A DNA stretch of 64,000 nucleotides from Salminus brasiliensis (GCF_030463535.1 NC_132881.1:38919973-38983972); one strand, 5' to 3'; positions 25,144-38,846 are shown, counted from the stretch's first letter. The notes: generated from the sequence alone by a model not told the origin. A program made the numbers and translations.

Positions 25144-27622
25144 CTACTGGATCACATTATCCTCTCTCAAATCCTCTGCAGACAGCTTCGGTTCCATTTG
25201 ATTGGTAAATTCGTAGTTTGTGTAATCAAGCTCACCACTGGCCTCCTCCAGGATGGGCTCCTCTACCTGTGGGACCACCTGAACTGGACCATCGTCCATC
25301 CAATCCTCCTTTTTCTCCAGTGGCTCCAGGTCGCCAGAGCTTTCTCCAGACTGCTCTTCTGTTTCTGTCTCAGGGGTGTCTTCACTGCTCTCCACTGGAA
25401 CACTGGAGGAAAAACAGAAGCACAGAGCCAAAGTGAGCCGACATCCTTTCGCCCTTCCTGTCATTTTTTTTTTTTTCAAGCAACCAGGAATGTTCCTTGC
25501 CCAGTACTCCATTTTGTGTGCTTTGTGGAGAGAACAATGCGCCTGAAGCCAACAAGCGAGTGTACTTCAGCAGAAATGATCAAAACAACAGCCAACATGG
25601 TGCTTCAGATTGAAAAAAAGTACCTTAAATGTTTTGACCGGTAGTAAAGCTCCATTAACAGAGAAATAGAAAGCATTCTGCTGTGCCACCAAGAGGAAAA
25701 CATGAATACGGGACATTTTGTGTTGCTAGAGAAATGTGCATGTGCAAACCATTCACTAACACCTTGCTACAAAAGTGTACAGTAGGTCATAAAGGGTAGA
25801 TCACCACTTCAAGATCAGCTGGTTAGCTGAGACATGTAATGATATAGTGGTCTGGTGGTCATTCGTACAGACAAAATGGACAATTACAGGTTACATTTAC
25901 AGTGCTGCTGTAAATGTCTGTACAAGCCCATCACGAATGTGACTGCATAGGCGACATAGGTTCAATATTACATAAGTGTGCGAGTGTGAGTGTTGTGTCT
26001 GTGAGAAGCAGAGTGGGCTTGTGTACTGAGGAAAAGGACCAACAGCATTTCACTGTATAAGGTGGGGACGTATCTTTGCAGCATTTATAAACCAAATGTA
26101 ATTAAACTATGTTTTCATGTCACCAGAGGTCAGCTGTCACACATAGCTAAAATTTAAAGCCGATTTCAGAAGACATTTCCAGCTTCACAAGCTGCTTTTT
26201 GGACCTTTCTTTGTGCTTTTTTCATGTTTTATGTGTGTTTAGGCCTCTGACCTGCACACACGTAAAGGCAGAAATTTCAATAACACACATTTAGTCCGTA
26301 ACTCCAATCTTAGTCCTTATCATTTTAAGAGATTTCTACTTTTTTATCTCTTAAAAGCCACTGAGGTCTGTGCTGACGCATCACACAGGAAAATGATAAT
26401 GAAAAGGATAAGAATCTATGTGGTGAATTTCATCATTAGAATGAATAGTGAAGCAAGAGTTGGAAAGGCCTCAGATGTGTTAGATAAAGCAACTTGTGCA
26501 TGAAACCTTAGAAGGAGAATGCTGAAATCCTCCTTTCAACGTCTGTCTTTTAACAGACAGACAGACAGACAGACTGACTGACTGAGCGAGGCTGCGTGTG
26601 CCACTTACTGAGAAAGAAACCATCAAATGGCTGTACTTCCTGACCTAAATTCTGTTGTTGTTTGACAGTGATAATATCAATATCATGATCAAATAGTACA
26701 AGAACACCACAGTAAAATCCCAAGGCCTCTCTTCAGCTATTTCTTCATCGTGGATAAAAAAGGAAACTCAAGACGTCCACCAAGAAATCAAGCCGAGAAG
26801 AGAGAAGGTCGGGTTGTTGTGAAATTTGGTTTAAAAAAAGGCTGTTTGGTCAGTTGGTCACATGTTCGTCTGACTTCACAAAGGAAAACATGATTTAATA
26901 ACTAATAAATTGACGTGAGAAAACGTAGCTGTGTGATGCAAATCCACAAAAAAACTCGACACATACGACACTCCCTACGTTTCCAGGTAAAGAAATGTCA
27001 CAATACTCACATGTCTTTTGTGGCACTCGGGGGAAGTCGCTGGCTGGGCCCTGGAAGGTCCATCCAGGGGCCCTTATGTTGGACACAGTTTGCATCGCTG
27101 CCATTAGGTTTGCAGTTCACCCACATATACCTGCCTTTGGTTGGCGCTCCTAAATTCAATAAGAAAAGAAAGATTATACCTGACGTTTATTAATAGATAC
27201 AATATTTTACATCAAAAAAAAAAAAACTACATATGATCTGTATTATGGTAAAATGTGAACTGTGGGGTTCAGCCTTCAGACCCTCAGCTTTATGAAACAG
27301 AGTCACTGCTGACTTCCTTACACTGGCTGGGCTGAGGCAACAGCACAGAAACTGAACTAGCCCAACTATGAGCTCCTAATAAACACTGTTATTAATACCA
27401 CGGTCATTTAAGACACTACAAACGTAGATTTAACTCGTTATATGGATTTTATGGCGTTGTACAGTATTCAGTGTAGTATTTGGTTTTGTCCAGATTAGGA
27501 AAAAGTTTAGAAAAACAAAAATACAGCCAATAAAAAAGGAAGGAAAGTTACTTACCGAGGACATTATCCTCGAAGGTGTATATGAAGAGCAAGGCAAGTG
27601 CTATTCTGTGGTAAAATCTCAT
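25144..27622 (-). CDS. srgn: Serglycin, secretory-granule proteoglycan core protein (3 exons)
   Basis: Serglycin is the glycosaminoglycan-bearing core protein that packs proteases, histamine and chemokines in haematopoietic granules. Coding exons: 27556-27622, 27011-27149 and 25144-25402; GT-AG sites, phases agree, 154 residues. Exon 1 codes a signal peptide (MRFYHRIALALLFIYTFEDN). Exon 2 carries the family's two-cysteine motif, YMWVNCKPNGSDANCVQHKG, close to the human YRWV.C..ANC..KGP pattern. Exon 3 is highly acidic and has three Ser-Gly sites (EQSGE, SSGD, EASGE) in acidic context, the xylosylation setting, but lacks the long uninterrupted SG run of mammalian serglycin. It ends with a Tyr-rich acidic stretch (ELDYTNYEF). 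The three-exon plan and the position between vps26a and kifbp agree with human 10q22.1. The start is the only ATG before the signal peptide. Confidence 0.92.
26553..26585. repeat. (GACA)n/(GACT)n microsatellite in srgn intron 2
   Basis: About eight tetranucleotide units, GACA changing to GACT, lie between srgn exons 2 and 3. Confidence 0.7.
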
Positions 27623-27679
27623 CGTATTTCTCTTTCCGAGCAGCAAAGCTGAAGTGTGTTAGAAATACAGATGAACGGT

Positions 27680-27765
27680 CTTTTCTTCTCTCTCTCTCTC
27701 TCTCTCTCGCTCTCTCTCTCACTCTCTCTCTCACTCACACACACTCACGCTCTAGCTCGATCTCT
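27680..27765. repeat. CT-rich microsatellite upstream of srgn exon 1
   Basis: Interrupted (CT)n with a short CA tract, 60-140 bases upstream of the srgn start codon; it probably falls in the 5' UTR or core promoter. Open frames through it are artefacts. Confidence 0.8.
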
Positions 27766-27787
27766 CTCTATCTCGCCACTCGCCCAC

Positions 27788-27797
27788 TGCGCATGCG
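27788..27797. promoter_or_regulatory. NRF1-like palindrome in the srgn promoter region
   Basis: GCGCATGCGT closely matches the NRF1 consensus GCGCATGCGC. It is about 170 bases upstream of the srgn ATG. Function is inferred from the motif alone. Confidence 0.35.
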
Positions 27798-27949
27798 TCA
27801 TGGTCTGCCTAACTCAACCCACAAGAACTGGGCTTGGCAACACCTTCAGTATCAGGACAGAGGAAAGTGTGTGGGTCGCAAGTTTCTCCATCTGCGCTCT
27901 GCTCCTGCCCTAGAACTGGGGTTAGGCAAGAGGCGAGCCAAACTGGGCT

Positions 27950-29687
27950 AAAATAAAGCTAAATTTCATTAAATAAAGCTCAAGTTCAAGTTCAAGTTTG
28001 AGAAGGGATTGCAAGTAATTAGGAGGAGGTTGTAAAAGAAGTAAGTGTATTTCTGATGGATCCAGGCTAACATATCTATATATTGATTCTAAAAAAAAAA
28101 AAAACTAACTAAAATCAATCTTAAAATCAAAATCAATTCAGAACTTAAAATACGGTACCAGAGATATGTAAAAAAAAAGTCTCTGCTTTAATCCCTACTA
28201 TATTGAAAGGTTATATATGATTATAAATGTCTGACTGTGCTTAAGTCGTTTGTAAATACATTTTTCGGAGGTAACACTGATTAGCCAACAGGTATTCAAG
28301 ACGCTCCAAGGCCAAGATCACTGAATAATTCACTTTAGGTTACTTTTGAAGCAGTTTTAGTTGCTGCAATATCCAAATAATTGCATGTTGTGTGGACAGT
28401 CATTAAACTCAGCCTTAGATTGCTGGAGATCTCTTGTTCCTGGAGTATTTAAAAGGTTCTGAATACTGATACTGGTGTCACGTCTCAAAGCAGTTGCACA
28501 TACGTCCGAGAGATGTTCTTGGCCACATCATCCTTGTTAGCAGGTGCTCCAGTCGGGGGTTGATCAAGTCCCAGCCTGTGTCCAGGGACCAGGTGCCATG
28601 GATCATCCCTGCCATGGAGATTTGTGGCAGGCTAATTTGGGCACAGATAACTTGACCAAAATGACAGCATATTATGTTTGAGCATTCATTGAATAGCTTA
28701 TTGTTGTCAAAATATGAAATATATGAATATTGAATACTAAATCTAAAAGCACTGTTGGTTGGATGTAAATGGATGTAAATCTGCCCTGTATAAGCTGTTA
28801 TTGTGTGTATAATACAAATAAAATGTAATTATAATATAATAAAATATTAATATGGCAACATTTTGTTGGATCTATAATATAGAAACGTTTTACAATTAAT
28901 TAAAAATATTGCTGTTGCTATATGGCTAGTTGCCTACTTATTTAGCTCAGTGGGTTCTGAGCAGCACCTGAAATATGGTATTTAGGTAGGTCTATGTGTA
29001 AAAGGACCATTTGATCGGCTCATGTTTGATCACTGAGGTTAAGCAACCCGAGGCAGTTCCTTACTTTAAGGCTTGCTCATCGCTGTTTGGCTGTTACTTG
29101 CCAAATATTCAGAGGTGAGCCTCAAGTTGGCTGTGCTAACACTGTAGTTAGATGAGTGGTAGAACTTGAGTAAAAACATGTTGCAAATCATCTGCCGTAA
29201 TGTTCTGGAGGCCTCCATCCCTTTCACTGTGTGTGGAAGTCCCTCCTGTTGACATGGACACAGACAGTGGCTGTTTCCACTGCTCGCCTGTCCATGCCAA
29301 GTACAACAAATCATGACACTTAGCTTTGTGGACAGAGTGCTGGAACTTTCCCGGGATCTTGCAGCTCTTCTGAAAGCACTCTGACTCAACTGAGTCTGAA
29401 GCATTTCCCCTTCGTAGCATCATAGTGTTGTGCTATTAGAGAGTATTCACTGTAATATAATGTCATAAAGGCATCTGAGGGCATTACGGTTTCCACGGAA
29501 TCTGAATAGACTTAAAAACTGTTGCAAAAGCAATTGAGCAATCTGAACTTGAGCTGTTTAGTGGAGACCATAACTACATTCTGATAAAATCATATATTTA
29601 TCTATATTTGGAAAGCTATTATGCTGATTATATTATTTATTTGGTAATATTTTTCTATTTTTTCTCCCAATTTGGGAGAACCCAATT
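27950..29687. other. Intergenic DNA upstream of srgn, no gene seen
   Basis: The sequence is mostly AT-rich. Two overlapping minus-strand frames (29066-29404 and 29148-29423) share the same DNA in different frames and show no family motif. Nothing convincing was found. Confidence 0.4.
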
Positions 29688-29965
29688 GCCTGTAGTTCCC
29701 CCTAGAACACTATGAGCGTAAGGACTTACCACGTTTCCTCTGATACATGCCAAGCCAGCCACCGCCGCTAATGTGGCATAGCCACGATCAGAGGAAAGTG
29801 TCAGATTCTCGGCTCTGCTGCACTGGCTAAGAGAAGGAGAGAGGCCGGCCAGTTGTGCTCTCTTTGACTCTGGTTGCTGATGGCAAAGCGGCATGGCTCA
29901 GGATACGAACTGGTGACCCCTGGGCCACAGCGGCATTGCATTAGACTGCTGAGCCACTTCTGATT
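29688..29965 (-). mobile_element. SINE family B, minus-strand copy
   Basis: On the minus strand it starts near AAGTGGCTCAGCAGTCTAAT and carries the family core (AGAGCACAACTGGCC) and the GCCATGCCGCTTTGCCATCA block also found at 14245-14625. The 29655-29894 frame is part of it. Confidence 0.6.
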
Positions 29966-30104
29966 TTAGAAACTTTATGCTTGTACAATGAAAAAATGGG
30001 CTTTAGTTTTGAGAGATACTTGCTTTAGTTGCTTTGATTTGATGATGAAATTTGATGTTGTTTCATGTATATTTTTAGGTAGTTTGTTACCTGTGATATA
30101 CAGG

Positions 30105-30569
30105 AGACAGCATCTACACACTTTAAATGAATGCATTTAGATACTTTTAGTTGTAGTCATTGCTGACACAGATGTGAAAATGCACACACACAGCTTGTCT
30201 AGTCCCTGTAGAGAAGTACTGCCAATAAAATATAGGCCTCTCTGAAGCAGATAAACGTGACATTACTGGCACCATGCCTAATGCCAAGCATGGGCTAGAG
30301 GGGTATAAAGCAGTGGAACTGTGAAGCTACATCCAATACATTTGGAAAAAGGTGGGCTGTTGTTCATCCAGCATCCTGACCTCACTAACACTCTTATGGT
30401 TGAATGCAATCAAATCCTCACAGCAATGCTCCAGAATTTAGTGGAAAGCCTTGCCTGGACAGTAGAGATGGTTACTCCAACAAAAGCAGGACAAACTCTT
30501 TTTTAATACCTGACTTTGGAAGAAACAATGAATGAGCAGGTAGCCCAATACCTTTGTCCATGTATTTCT
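30105..30569 (+). mobile_element. MITE family 1 copy
   Basis: It contains TTTAAATGAATGCATTTAGA, AGCTTGTCTAGTCCCTGTAG, GGGCTAGAGGGGTATAAAGC and GAAACAATGAATGAGCAGGT in the same order as 3869-4356. The left terminal repeat is eroded. No coding capacity. Confidence 0.6.
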
Positions 30570-31349
30570 TCTTCTTGTGATTCATGAAACCAATGTATTT
30601 ACCTATACATGTACTTATCAGGCCTTTTGCAGTTAAGCTCCGCCCACTCACATTGAAGTTAAAAAGAGTGTTTCAGTCTGGACAGCTTTTTGACTAAGGC
30701 CCAATGCCAAAGCTAATTTGCATAAAGTGGTCTTAAAGGCACAGTACAAAAAAAAAAGCCGGTTCAATAGCAAGGTACAAAGAGGGGTTTGGAAATGGGC
30801 ATGTAAAATACGTTTTGTGGTTCTTTTTGATTTATAAAACCACACAAGCATCATAAGCAGACCTTAAGGAAAAATAATAAACAGTAATATTGTGTGATAG
30901 AGGGCCTTTAGTTAAATGTACGGTTTAGTTTTAGTGTACTGTAATCAGTCTAGTTTGACTTACATTAAGATCCAGGAAAGAGAAGCTCCATCCATCGGCT
31001 TGTCTAAACAATTCATTGGTAACTTCTTTTGTGCCCAAGGTGCATCAGGCCTTCATTTCTTATCAGAAAACGTCATAATGACAAGTTAAGGCCACTGCAC
31101 GCTGACCCGGCATTCCCCTACGAACACTGACATACTAGTTTTTGTAGCTGGCCTCACACTGTTCCAGAGAGAGAACTGATAAGCCACATGAACCAGTGTG
31201 AGTCAGGGTAGAACACTGTAGAACAGCGTAGCTGCATTCAGAATTGCTCCCATGTCGGAAATGGACCTCATAATTTGTTTTGTAGTCTGAGTCATGCCTA
31301 TATCCAGAAATCCAGATTAGCACTTCTCTCTGTTTGTTAGTGAATCAAC
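30570..31349. other. Intergenic DNA, nothing recognised
   Basis: No gene, RNA or known repeat was identified. Short frames (30648-30854 and 31135-31323, minus) carry no motif. Confidence 0.4.
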
Positions 31350-31720
31350 TACATTAAGGTGCACCCCTTGCTGACAGGTTTTCAGTTGCACTCACCCACT
31401 TGTATAATCTCCATAGAAACCATTCCCAATAGAAAGGAATGCGCTGGAGCAGCCACACACAAGCCTAAGGCCATCATGCCCAATGCCAAGTGTTGGCTAC
31501 ACAGATGTAAAGCCCCCAAGCATTGGTCTGTGGAGCAGTGGAGCTGTGTTCTCTGGAGTAATGGTGATGGCACTCCATCCAATATCTTTGGCATGAGTTG
31601 CAGTGGTGTTTGTGATCCTGAACTAATCATCAAACAGCAGTACCTCACAAATGCTTCTGTGTCTGAATGCAATCAAATCCTCACAGCAATGTTCCACAAT
31701 GTAATTAAATTACTTTATAG
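31350..31720 (+). mobile_element. Diverged MITE family 1-related copy
   Basis: Landmarks shared with the family are GTGCACCCCTTGCTGACAGG, CATCATGCCCAATGCC, GATGTAAAGCCCCCAAGCA, a CACTCCATCCAATA block and GAATGCAATCAAATCCTCAC. The variant resembles the intron copy at 16186-16410 in its CTGGAGCAGCCACAC segment. The 31359-31847 frame runs through this repeat. Confidence 0.5.
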
Positions 31721-32748
31721 AACAATAGTAAATAGCTTTATTAATGGTGGAGAGAAAACATTGTCTGAGACGTTGTCCACATATTTTGGCCATATACTGT
31801 ATGAACTACTTGCTCCAGGCAAGCTTCTCCACATTGAATTGATGTAAAAAAAAATAAATAAATAAAAAAAAAGTGATGTTCTTTTGAACATTTATAACCT
31901 AGCACCAGCTACTTGAACTGTGCTCTACTACTGCCACAGCAGCGTGACTGCCACACTTGACAACACTTGCTGGTTGCATGAGGCATTTTAGTGAGGTTGC
32001 CAGTCAGTCTTGATGTCAGTTCAATGTGCAGCAAAGTTATCTTGCATGCACTGACATTCCTACTTCTACTCCCCTATGGCCTGGCAATTAGAATCAGGTG
32101 TGGAACATTCATGATTATTGCAGGGTGTGGTAATAGCGCTTTTCAAAAACAGCCATGGAGAAAAGTTGTTTAGACCTAGAGTTCCTTATATGGGCAAGAC
32201 GACACGACATCAGTGGTCCATATCACACTAAGTAGTATGTTGTTCTTTTTATAGAAAGAAATTTTCAATGATAAATGGTCATTCTTCAGTCAGTTCGCGT
32301 TGAGTCATCTTTTGGGTGACCATATGTCTGCTTTTTTCCTGGCTTTTTCCTCTTTTTGAAATGTAAAAATGCATCCAATTAGGATGTCTAAATTGCATAA
32401 GTTGCCATGGGTTTTAGACTGATTTGATGTCAGGGTTTGTTACAGTTGACATACGTTCTGTGTAGATTTACAGCTTTAAATACGCCTATTTAGGTCATGT
32501 CTTCTTGCGTAACAACGGGTCTATATTAACCTTAATCTACAAGCAACTGTTAGTCAGTTACAGAAAAACATTGTGTTGATTTTGTCTTGGTGGAACCAAT
32601 TGAAGCAAATATCCAGAAAAGCCCGAAAGTACCTAATAGTACCCAAGAGTTTTGAATTAATTATCAAATCAATGTCATACACACAGTTATAGCTGGAGAC
32701 ATGGAGACACTGAACTGTGTTTAGTGGATTATTTACCATAGCTGGCTT

Positions 32749-32751
<3 letters not shown>
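31721..32751. other. Intergenic DNA, nothing recognised
   Basis: Mostly unique-looking sequence. No exon or repeat was recognised with confidence. Confidence 0.4.

Positions 32752-32836
<85 letters not shown>
32752..32836. repeat. Compound (AC)n(AT)n(AG)n microsatellite
   Basis: A CA run, a TA run and a GA run follow one another without gaps. The minus frame at 32554-32862 crosses it and is an artefact. Confidence 0.9.
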
Positions 32837-32849
32837 TGGAGAAACCACA

Positions 32850-33300
32850 CCAAACACAGCATATCAGCACAAACACCTTAAACCACTAGTCAAGCATGGT
32901 GGTGAAGGGGTGACGATCTGGGCTTGTTTTGCAGCCATAGGACCTGAGCACCTTGCACTTGCACTTACTGAGTCAACCTTGATACCAAAGTTATTTTAGA
33001 ATCAAATGTGAGGTCATCTATTCAACAACTAAAGCTTGCCCTGTTGGGTCATTCAACAGGACAGTGATCACAAGCACACCAGCAAATCTACAACAGAATG
33101 GCTGAAAAAGCTGTTGCAATGGCCCAGGCCTCACCTCAACTGAAATGCTGTGGCCAGACCTTAATAGAGAACAAATGGCCACGAACCTCAATGAACTGAA
33201 GCAACGTTGTAAAGAAGAGTGGGACAAAAAATTATCCAGAACAATGTGAGAGACTGATGAAGACAGTTTCTGCTGCATAATGTGGTTCTACAAGCTGTTG
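32850..33300 (+). mobile_element. Decayed Tc1-like transposase fragment
   Basis: The plus-strand text shows a KHGGEGVTIWAC-like block (near 32895-32930), a [19 protein letters not shown] block (near 33060-33110) and a WPRPHLN remnant of the PDLNP block. Multiple stops and a deletion interrupt it. The first catalytic block and terminal repeats were not seen, and the compound microsatellite abuts its left edge. Confidence 0.75.
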
Positions 33301-34419
33301 ATGGATAGATGTATGTTGTTTATCTAATTCATTTTAAAAGGCCTGATGTTTTAAAGATGCTGTGACCCACTCACCTAGTCATCACAATATGGCCCTTGTC
33401 AAAATGGCTCAGAAGCCATTTTTTTTTGCTCCCACATCATATATATATATAATAGTGTGTATTAATATAGCTGCATGGCTTTAGAAGTATTTAACCCTTT
33501 CCTGCCCTCCCACATACACATTTCCACTGTCCTACAACCTAGGGATATTTAAAGACCCCAAACCACAACAATCTAACCACAACAGACGCCAATGCTTCCT
33601 CCAAAATGTGATCACCACAGCCTATGTTTCATGGCCTGCGAGAGCACATGAACAGTTCATCATAGCCATGAGTATCAGTACAAATATGGAAGCATTTATG
33701 AGTACAAGTTGTAATGCGAAGCTTTGTCTTTTGCTATATAACATGAAATACAGCATGAAAAAAAAGTTAATTATGAGCAACATCAACGTCACTTACACGG
33801 TTTATCAACACCGCAAAGTAAAAGAACATCTAAGCACATCTGTTCATGTCCCAATAATTGAAAAGGTGATCTTCTCGTTAGAAATAACCACCTTCTCTGG
33901 AACTATGCCGCACATCAAGGGTATGTGTTTAGTCAAAAGATGAGGTCAATCAGCATAAGGGCTGTAAATGTGTGGGGTCTCACAACAACTACATGCTGCT
34001 TTGTCTGTGGTTAGTGGAGGAGGTGTGCGCTGCCTTTTTCGGGCCACATTGGTGCCTTTGTTCTAAAACAGGCAAGAGGTAACTGTGACACAGAGGACTG
34101 ATTCAAGCTAAAGCAGAAACAAGATGATGCGGATGCTGTCCACATCAGTCCAGTGAAATGCTGTAGCACTTCTTGGCACAAAGGAAACGTCACTCTGACT
34201 CTTTCTAGCCAAGCCAGGGAGCTTCTGTCGGCTCTAAAAGGTTCAGCTGATATAAAGCTGCAGAGTCACCAGGAAGTGGTTTCGTTCCAATCCGCTCACA
34301 GGAAATGACAAAGACAACTTAATAGACACGCATTATGACAAGTGGAGTGATGAACTTTCCATCAGAACTACAGCCGTGAGAATGGCAAAAAAAAAAAAAA
34401 AAGGATTTTATACATTATA
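33301..34419. other. Intergenic DNA with a short transposon fragment
   Basis: At about 33330-33410 is a fragment of the family seen whole at 56764-57233 (GATGCTGTGACCCACTCACC, then CATCACAATATGGCCCTTGT). A plus frame at 33608-33943 (111 codons) has no family motif and no support. Nothing else was recognised. Confidence 0.4.
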
Positions 34420-34872
34420 CACTACATGGACAAAAGTATTGGGACACCTGCTTATTCATTGTTTTTTTTGGAAATCAAAGGTATTCAAAAAGTTATTGTC
34501 TCTACTGTCCAGGGAAGAAGGCTCTCTACTAGATTTTGAAACATTGTTGTGAAGATTTGATTGCATTCACAGATAAGAAAGTTAGTGAGGTCAGGATGTT
34601 GGATGATCACCACCAACCTCACCGACATCATTCCAGAGAACACAGCTCCTCTGCTTCACAGGTCAGTGCTGGGGGCTTTAAGCCCCTCTAGCCCAGGCCT
34701 GCTATTAGGCATGGTGCCAATAGGTTCATGTTTATCTGCTCCAGAGAGTCCTATTCTATCGATAATACTTCTCTACAGAGACTAAACACACTGTCTGTGT
34801 CAGCAATGGGTACAACTGAAAGTAGCTGAATGCATTTATTAGAAGGGGTGTCCACATTTGGACATACAGTTA
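34420..34872 (-). mobile_element. MITE family 1, inverted copy
   Basis: It starts CACTACATGGACAAAAGTAT and ends near GAAGGGGTGTCCACATTTGG, matching the family in reverse orientation. Interior landmarks (GAAGATTTGATTGCATTCA, TTTATCTGCTCCAGAGAGTC) are the reverse complements of those at 3869-4356. Confidence 0.65.
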
Positions 34873-35462
34873 AGATCTCCAGGCTAGTGAATCCTTTTGT
34901 TTACGATATACCTTGCATTTGGATGTGCAGGCCTAGACACAAACCCAGGCTTTCTGTAGTTGAGATGTTTCTGAGTTACTCTGAGGCTGCAACATAACCG
35001 TCTATTGAACAAGTGGGAAGTTTCACCACCCACCACAGAATGTTAACAGAACATTCAGTTTCCCCTATAGACAATATGGCTGTTGAACATGAACAGGCCT
35101 ATCTTGCGGTCACATCTTAGTGTTTTGCAAGTGACAGAAGACTTTAACAGGCTCCCTTTCTCATAAATATTTTTACACACTGTGTAAAACTGTAAAAGAG
35201 TATTATAAAAAAACTAAATCCATGCTTTCCTTGTTTTTAAATAAAGCTTAAAGTATTGTATTAATTTATTTTCAAAACATAATATTCTTTACTCAATTTC
35301 CATATGCCTGAGTTTATGAGTACAGTTTTAGCCTGGATTGCTTTTTCATGAGGCACAATCCAGGAAGGGCAGCCTGAATCAGGTGCCAGAACAAAGGTGA
35401 TTTACATCGGCTTTAAAAGCACAGTAACAAAACACAGGTTGTCTAATATGAAGGGATAACGT
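34873..35462. other. Intergenic DNA, nothing recognised
   Basis: No gene or repeat family was identified. Confidence 0.4.
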
Positions 35463-35720
35463 CAAGTCAAATCAAGTCAAATTTATTTGTATAGCGCTTT
35501 TTACAACTGTTGTCGTCACAAAGCAGCTTTACATAATTAGTACTTAATAAAGGACAGAGACAGAGAAGAAAGAAGGAATAACATGAAGGGTCAAAGACCC
35601 CCGTGAGCAAGCCAACGGCGACAGTGGCAAGGAAAAACTCCCTCAGAGCTGGAGGAAGAAACCTTGGGAGGAACCAAGACTCACAAGGGGGACCCATCCT
35701 CCTCTGGCCAGACTGTTTTA
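35463..35720. repeat. Ubiquitous teleost dispersed repeat
   Basis: It opens with a CAAGTCAAATTTATTTGTATAGCGC-type start (quoted in parts: AAATTTATTTGTATAGCGCT) and contains AAGGAAAAACTCCCTCAGAG and CTTGGGAGGAACCAAGACTC, a sequence order I know from many fish genomes. It is non-coding. The class (SINE or LINE-derived) is not assigned here. Confidence 0.65.
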
Positions 35721-36414
35721 AACATTAATGATAAAAGTTACCAAAGCAGATACAACAGAAAGTTAATAGTGGTTATATTAATAGTGTCAGAGAGACACGT
35801 TAGGTTTGAAAATGGTCCTGTAAAAATGAATTATGACTGCTTATGGTGCATAAACTCATGTAATACTACTACTACTACTAACAATAATAATAATAACAAT
35901 AATAGTATATGTCCAATATGGGCCTTTTAAGACAGTGGTCACTATGTTCTAAGAAAACTTTTGGTTCGATATAGTACTGAAAAGGGTTTGTTAAAGCATA
36001 ACAATAATAAATCAATTTAGGTGCTATCTAGAACCATACAAAAGAAGACCTATAAAGAAACATCTACCAAAAGGTTTTCTTGTATTTTAAAGAACCATTT
36101 AAACATTTAAACGAGTGTTTCTTTAAGTAGTAGATGATTCTGTACAGAACCACTGTCTGCTCTGTCCAATGTTCACCAAATAGGTAGACAACAACCTTCC
36201 TGAAGATAGGAGCTCCAACCCTAATGCACACCTCTAAAAATAAACATGCTACCCATCCCATGTACAATTTGTATCATCTTTATATTTTAGAGTGTAAAGA
36301 AGAACAGGTGACCATGGCTTTACGACAATATCTTGTCAGAAGCTGTTGCAATAAAGAAGACCAGAGGACATACACCAACCCACCACTGCATAACACCACC
36401 TACTTGTTTCTACA
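35721..36414. other. Intergenic DNA with microsatellite and hairpin-repeat fragments
   Basis: An ACT/AAT trinucleotide tract lies at 35866-35905. From about 36015 to 36150 are short AGAACCAT / AAAGAACCATTT motifs typical of a dispersed element with GGTTCT/AGAACC symmetry also visible near 51490-51605 and 60930-61115. Confidence 0.4.
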
Positions 36415-36790
36415 CACCTTGTCCATTATATCAGCTCCACTTACAAACAGGAGCACTTTGTAGTTCTGTGATTACAGACTGTAGTCCAGCTGTTTCTCTG
36501 CATACTTTCTTAGCCTCCTTTCTCCCTGTTCTTCAATGGTCAATACCCCACAGGACCACCACAGAGCAGTGACACTGACACTGTGGTGGAGTGCTAGTGT
36601 GCTAACAACCCACCACCGCGTCAGTGTCACCGCAGTGCTGAGAATCCAATAATTCCTAACCATTGCAGAACAGGGTGAAAGCAGGCCAACACAGTATTTA
36701 GAGAATCAGATGGACTACAGTCTGTAATCATAGAACTACACAGTGTGGTCAGTGGAGCTGATATAATGGACAAGGAGGTGGTGTTAATAA
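36415..36790. mobile_element. Fold-back element, second copy
   Basis: The ends are inverted: CCATTATATCAGCTCCACTT on the left, and GGAGCTGATATAATGG on the right; CTGTAGTCCAGCTGTTTCTC pairs with the AATCAGATGGACTACAG segment. The centre contains CTCTGCATAC, CCTCCTTTCTCCCTGTTCTT and CAGTGCTGAGAATCC, shared with the intron-1 element of vps26a (16420-17200). No coding capacity. Confidence 0.7.
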
Positions 36791-37829
36791 AGTGGCCGGT
36801 TAGTGTGTTCTCCAACAACCATCAGTAATCTCAGTTCTCCTTCTCCAGTTTAAGTTCCTGACTTGAAAAACACACTAAACACAGAAAAACAAATCTTTTT
36901 GTATGCATCTTCCATCGAGGTGTGGGAAGTGATTAAAGGGCTGATCAGGGGAAAATTGGTTCTTCTTTCATTGCAACACTGCCGATTATGCAATAGTGCA
37001 AAATACAGAAAGCTTTGCACAGAGAGCTCAGCGAAAAGATTTTTGATGTTTTCCCCAAATAGCACAGGTATCTCGGTGGCTGCTGGCTGGCGCTTCTCAT
37101 GGAGAAGTAAGAGGTGCTGGTGGTGAATTGCTATGTCTGAACGTTGTTTGTCGTTCCCACTGAAGATGAAGGAGTCTGTGTCTTTTGAAATATTCATGGC
37201 TCTCAGCCATGGAGTTACTCACTCCTTAAATACAATGCTGAATGGTCATAAGATGACAATAGTGGAGTGTATAATTGGCTTGTTTGGGTATGTCTTCAGG
37301 CAGACTCTAGGCCATATCACATCTCTCAGCAGGAACTCAAGGTCAGTTTAATTCACTTCCTCTATGAGGCCGAAACTACGGACAACAATAGCAATATACT
37401 CATACTTTTGGATGAAGCAGAAACGAAAACAAAAAAGATTTCCCACTCTCATAAATACTGTCATATTTATCCACATTTAGTCTCTGACATGCACCCTACG
37501 CTCTGTGACACAGGAAGTGGGCTTCTTAGCTTTTTTCTTCTACTAAATCACTCTACGCTATCTTGTTAGAAGCACCTCTTGTTTAAGAACAGGTTCAAAG
37601 ATCAAGATTGCAAAATGTAGCTTTCAGACCAAATGTACTCAATCAACCAAGACATGTTTGGTGTTAAAGGTTAGCTTTTTTAGTTGTGCTCATATAACAG
37701 AAGTAAAAAAAAAAAAGAGCTTGAGTAACAAATAGAACACTCACTTTTTGCCTACATTGGCCTTTTAGTTGTTAGCTGCATACAGACACCTGTCCACCCC
37801 ATACAATCAGTAAGACTTCAACTACTAAC
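36791..37829. other. Intergenic DNA, no gene seen
   Basis: Opposed open frames at 36850-37197 (minus) and 36863-37126 (plus) use the same DNA and show no family motif. The left terminal repeat of the transposase relic that follows was searched for here and not found. Confidence 0.4.

Positions 37830-38846
<1,017 letters not shown>

Noticed and set aside
33608-33943. 111-codon plus-strand open frame
   Set aside because: No domain, no splice context and AT-rich biased composition; most likely chance.
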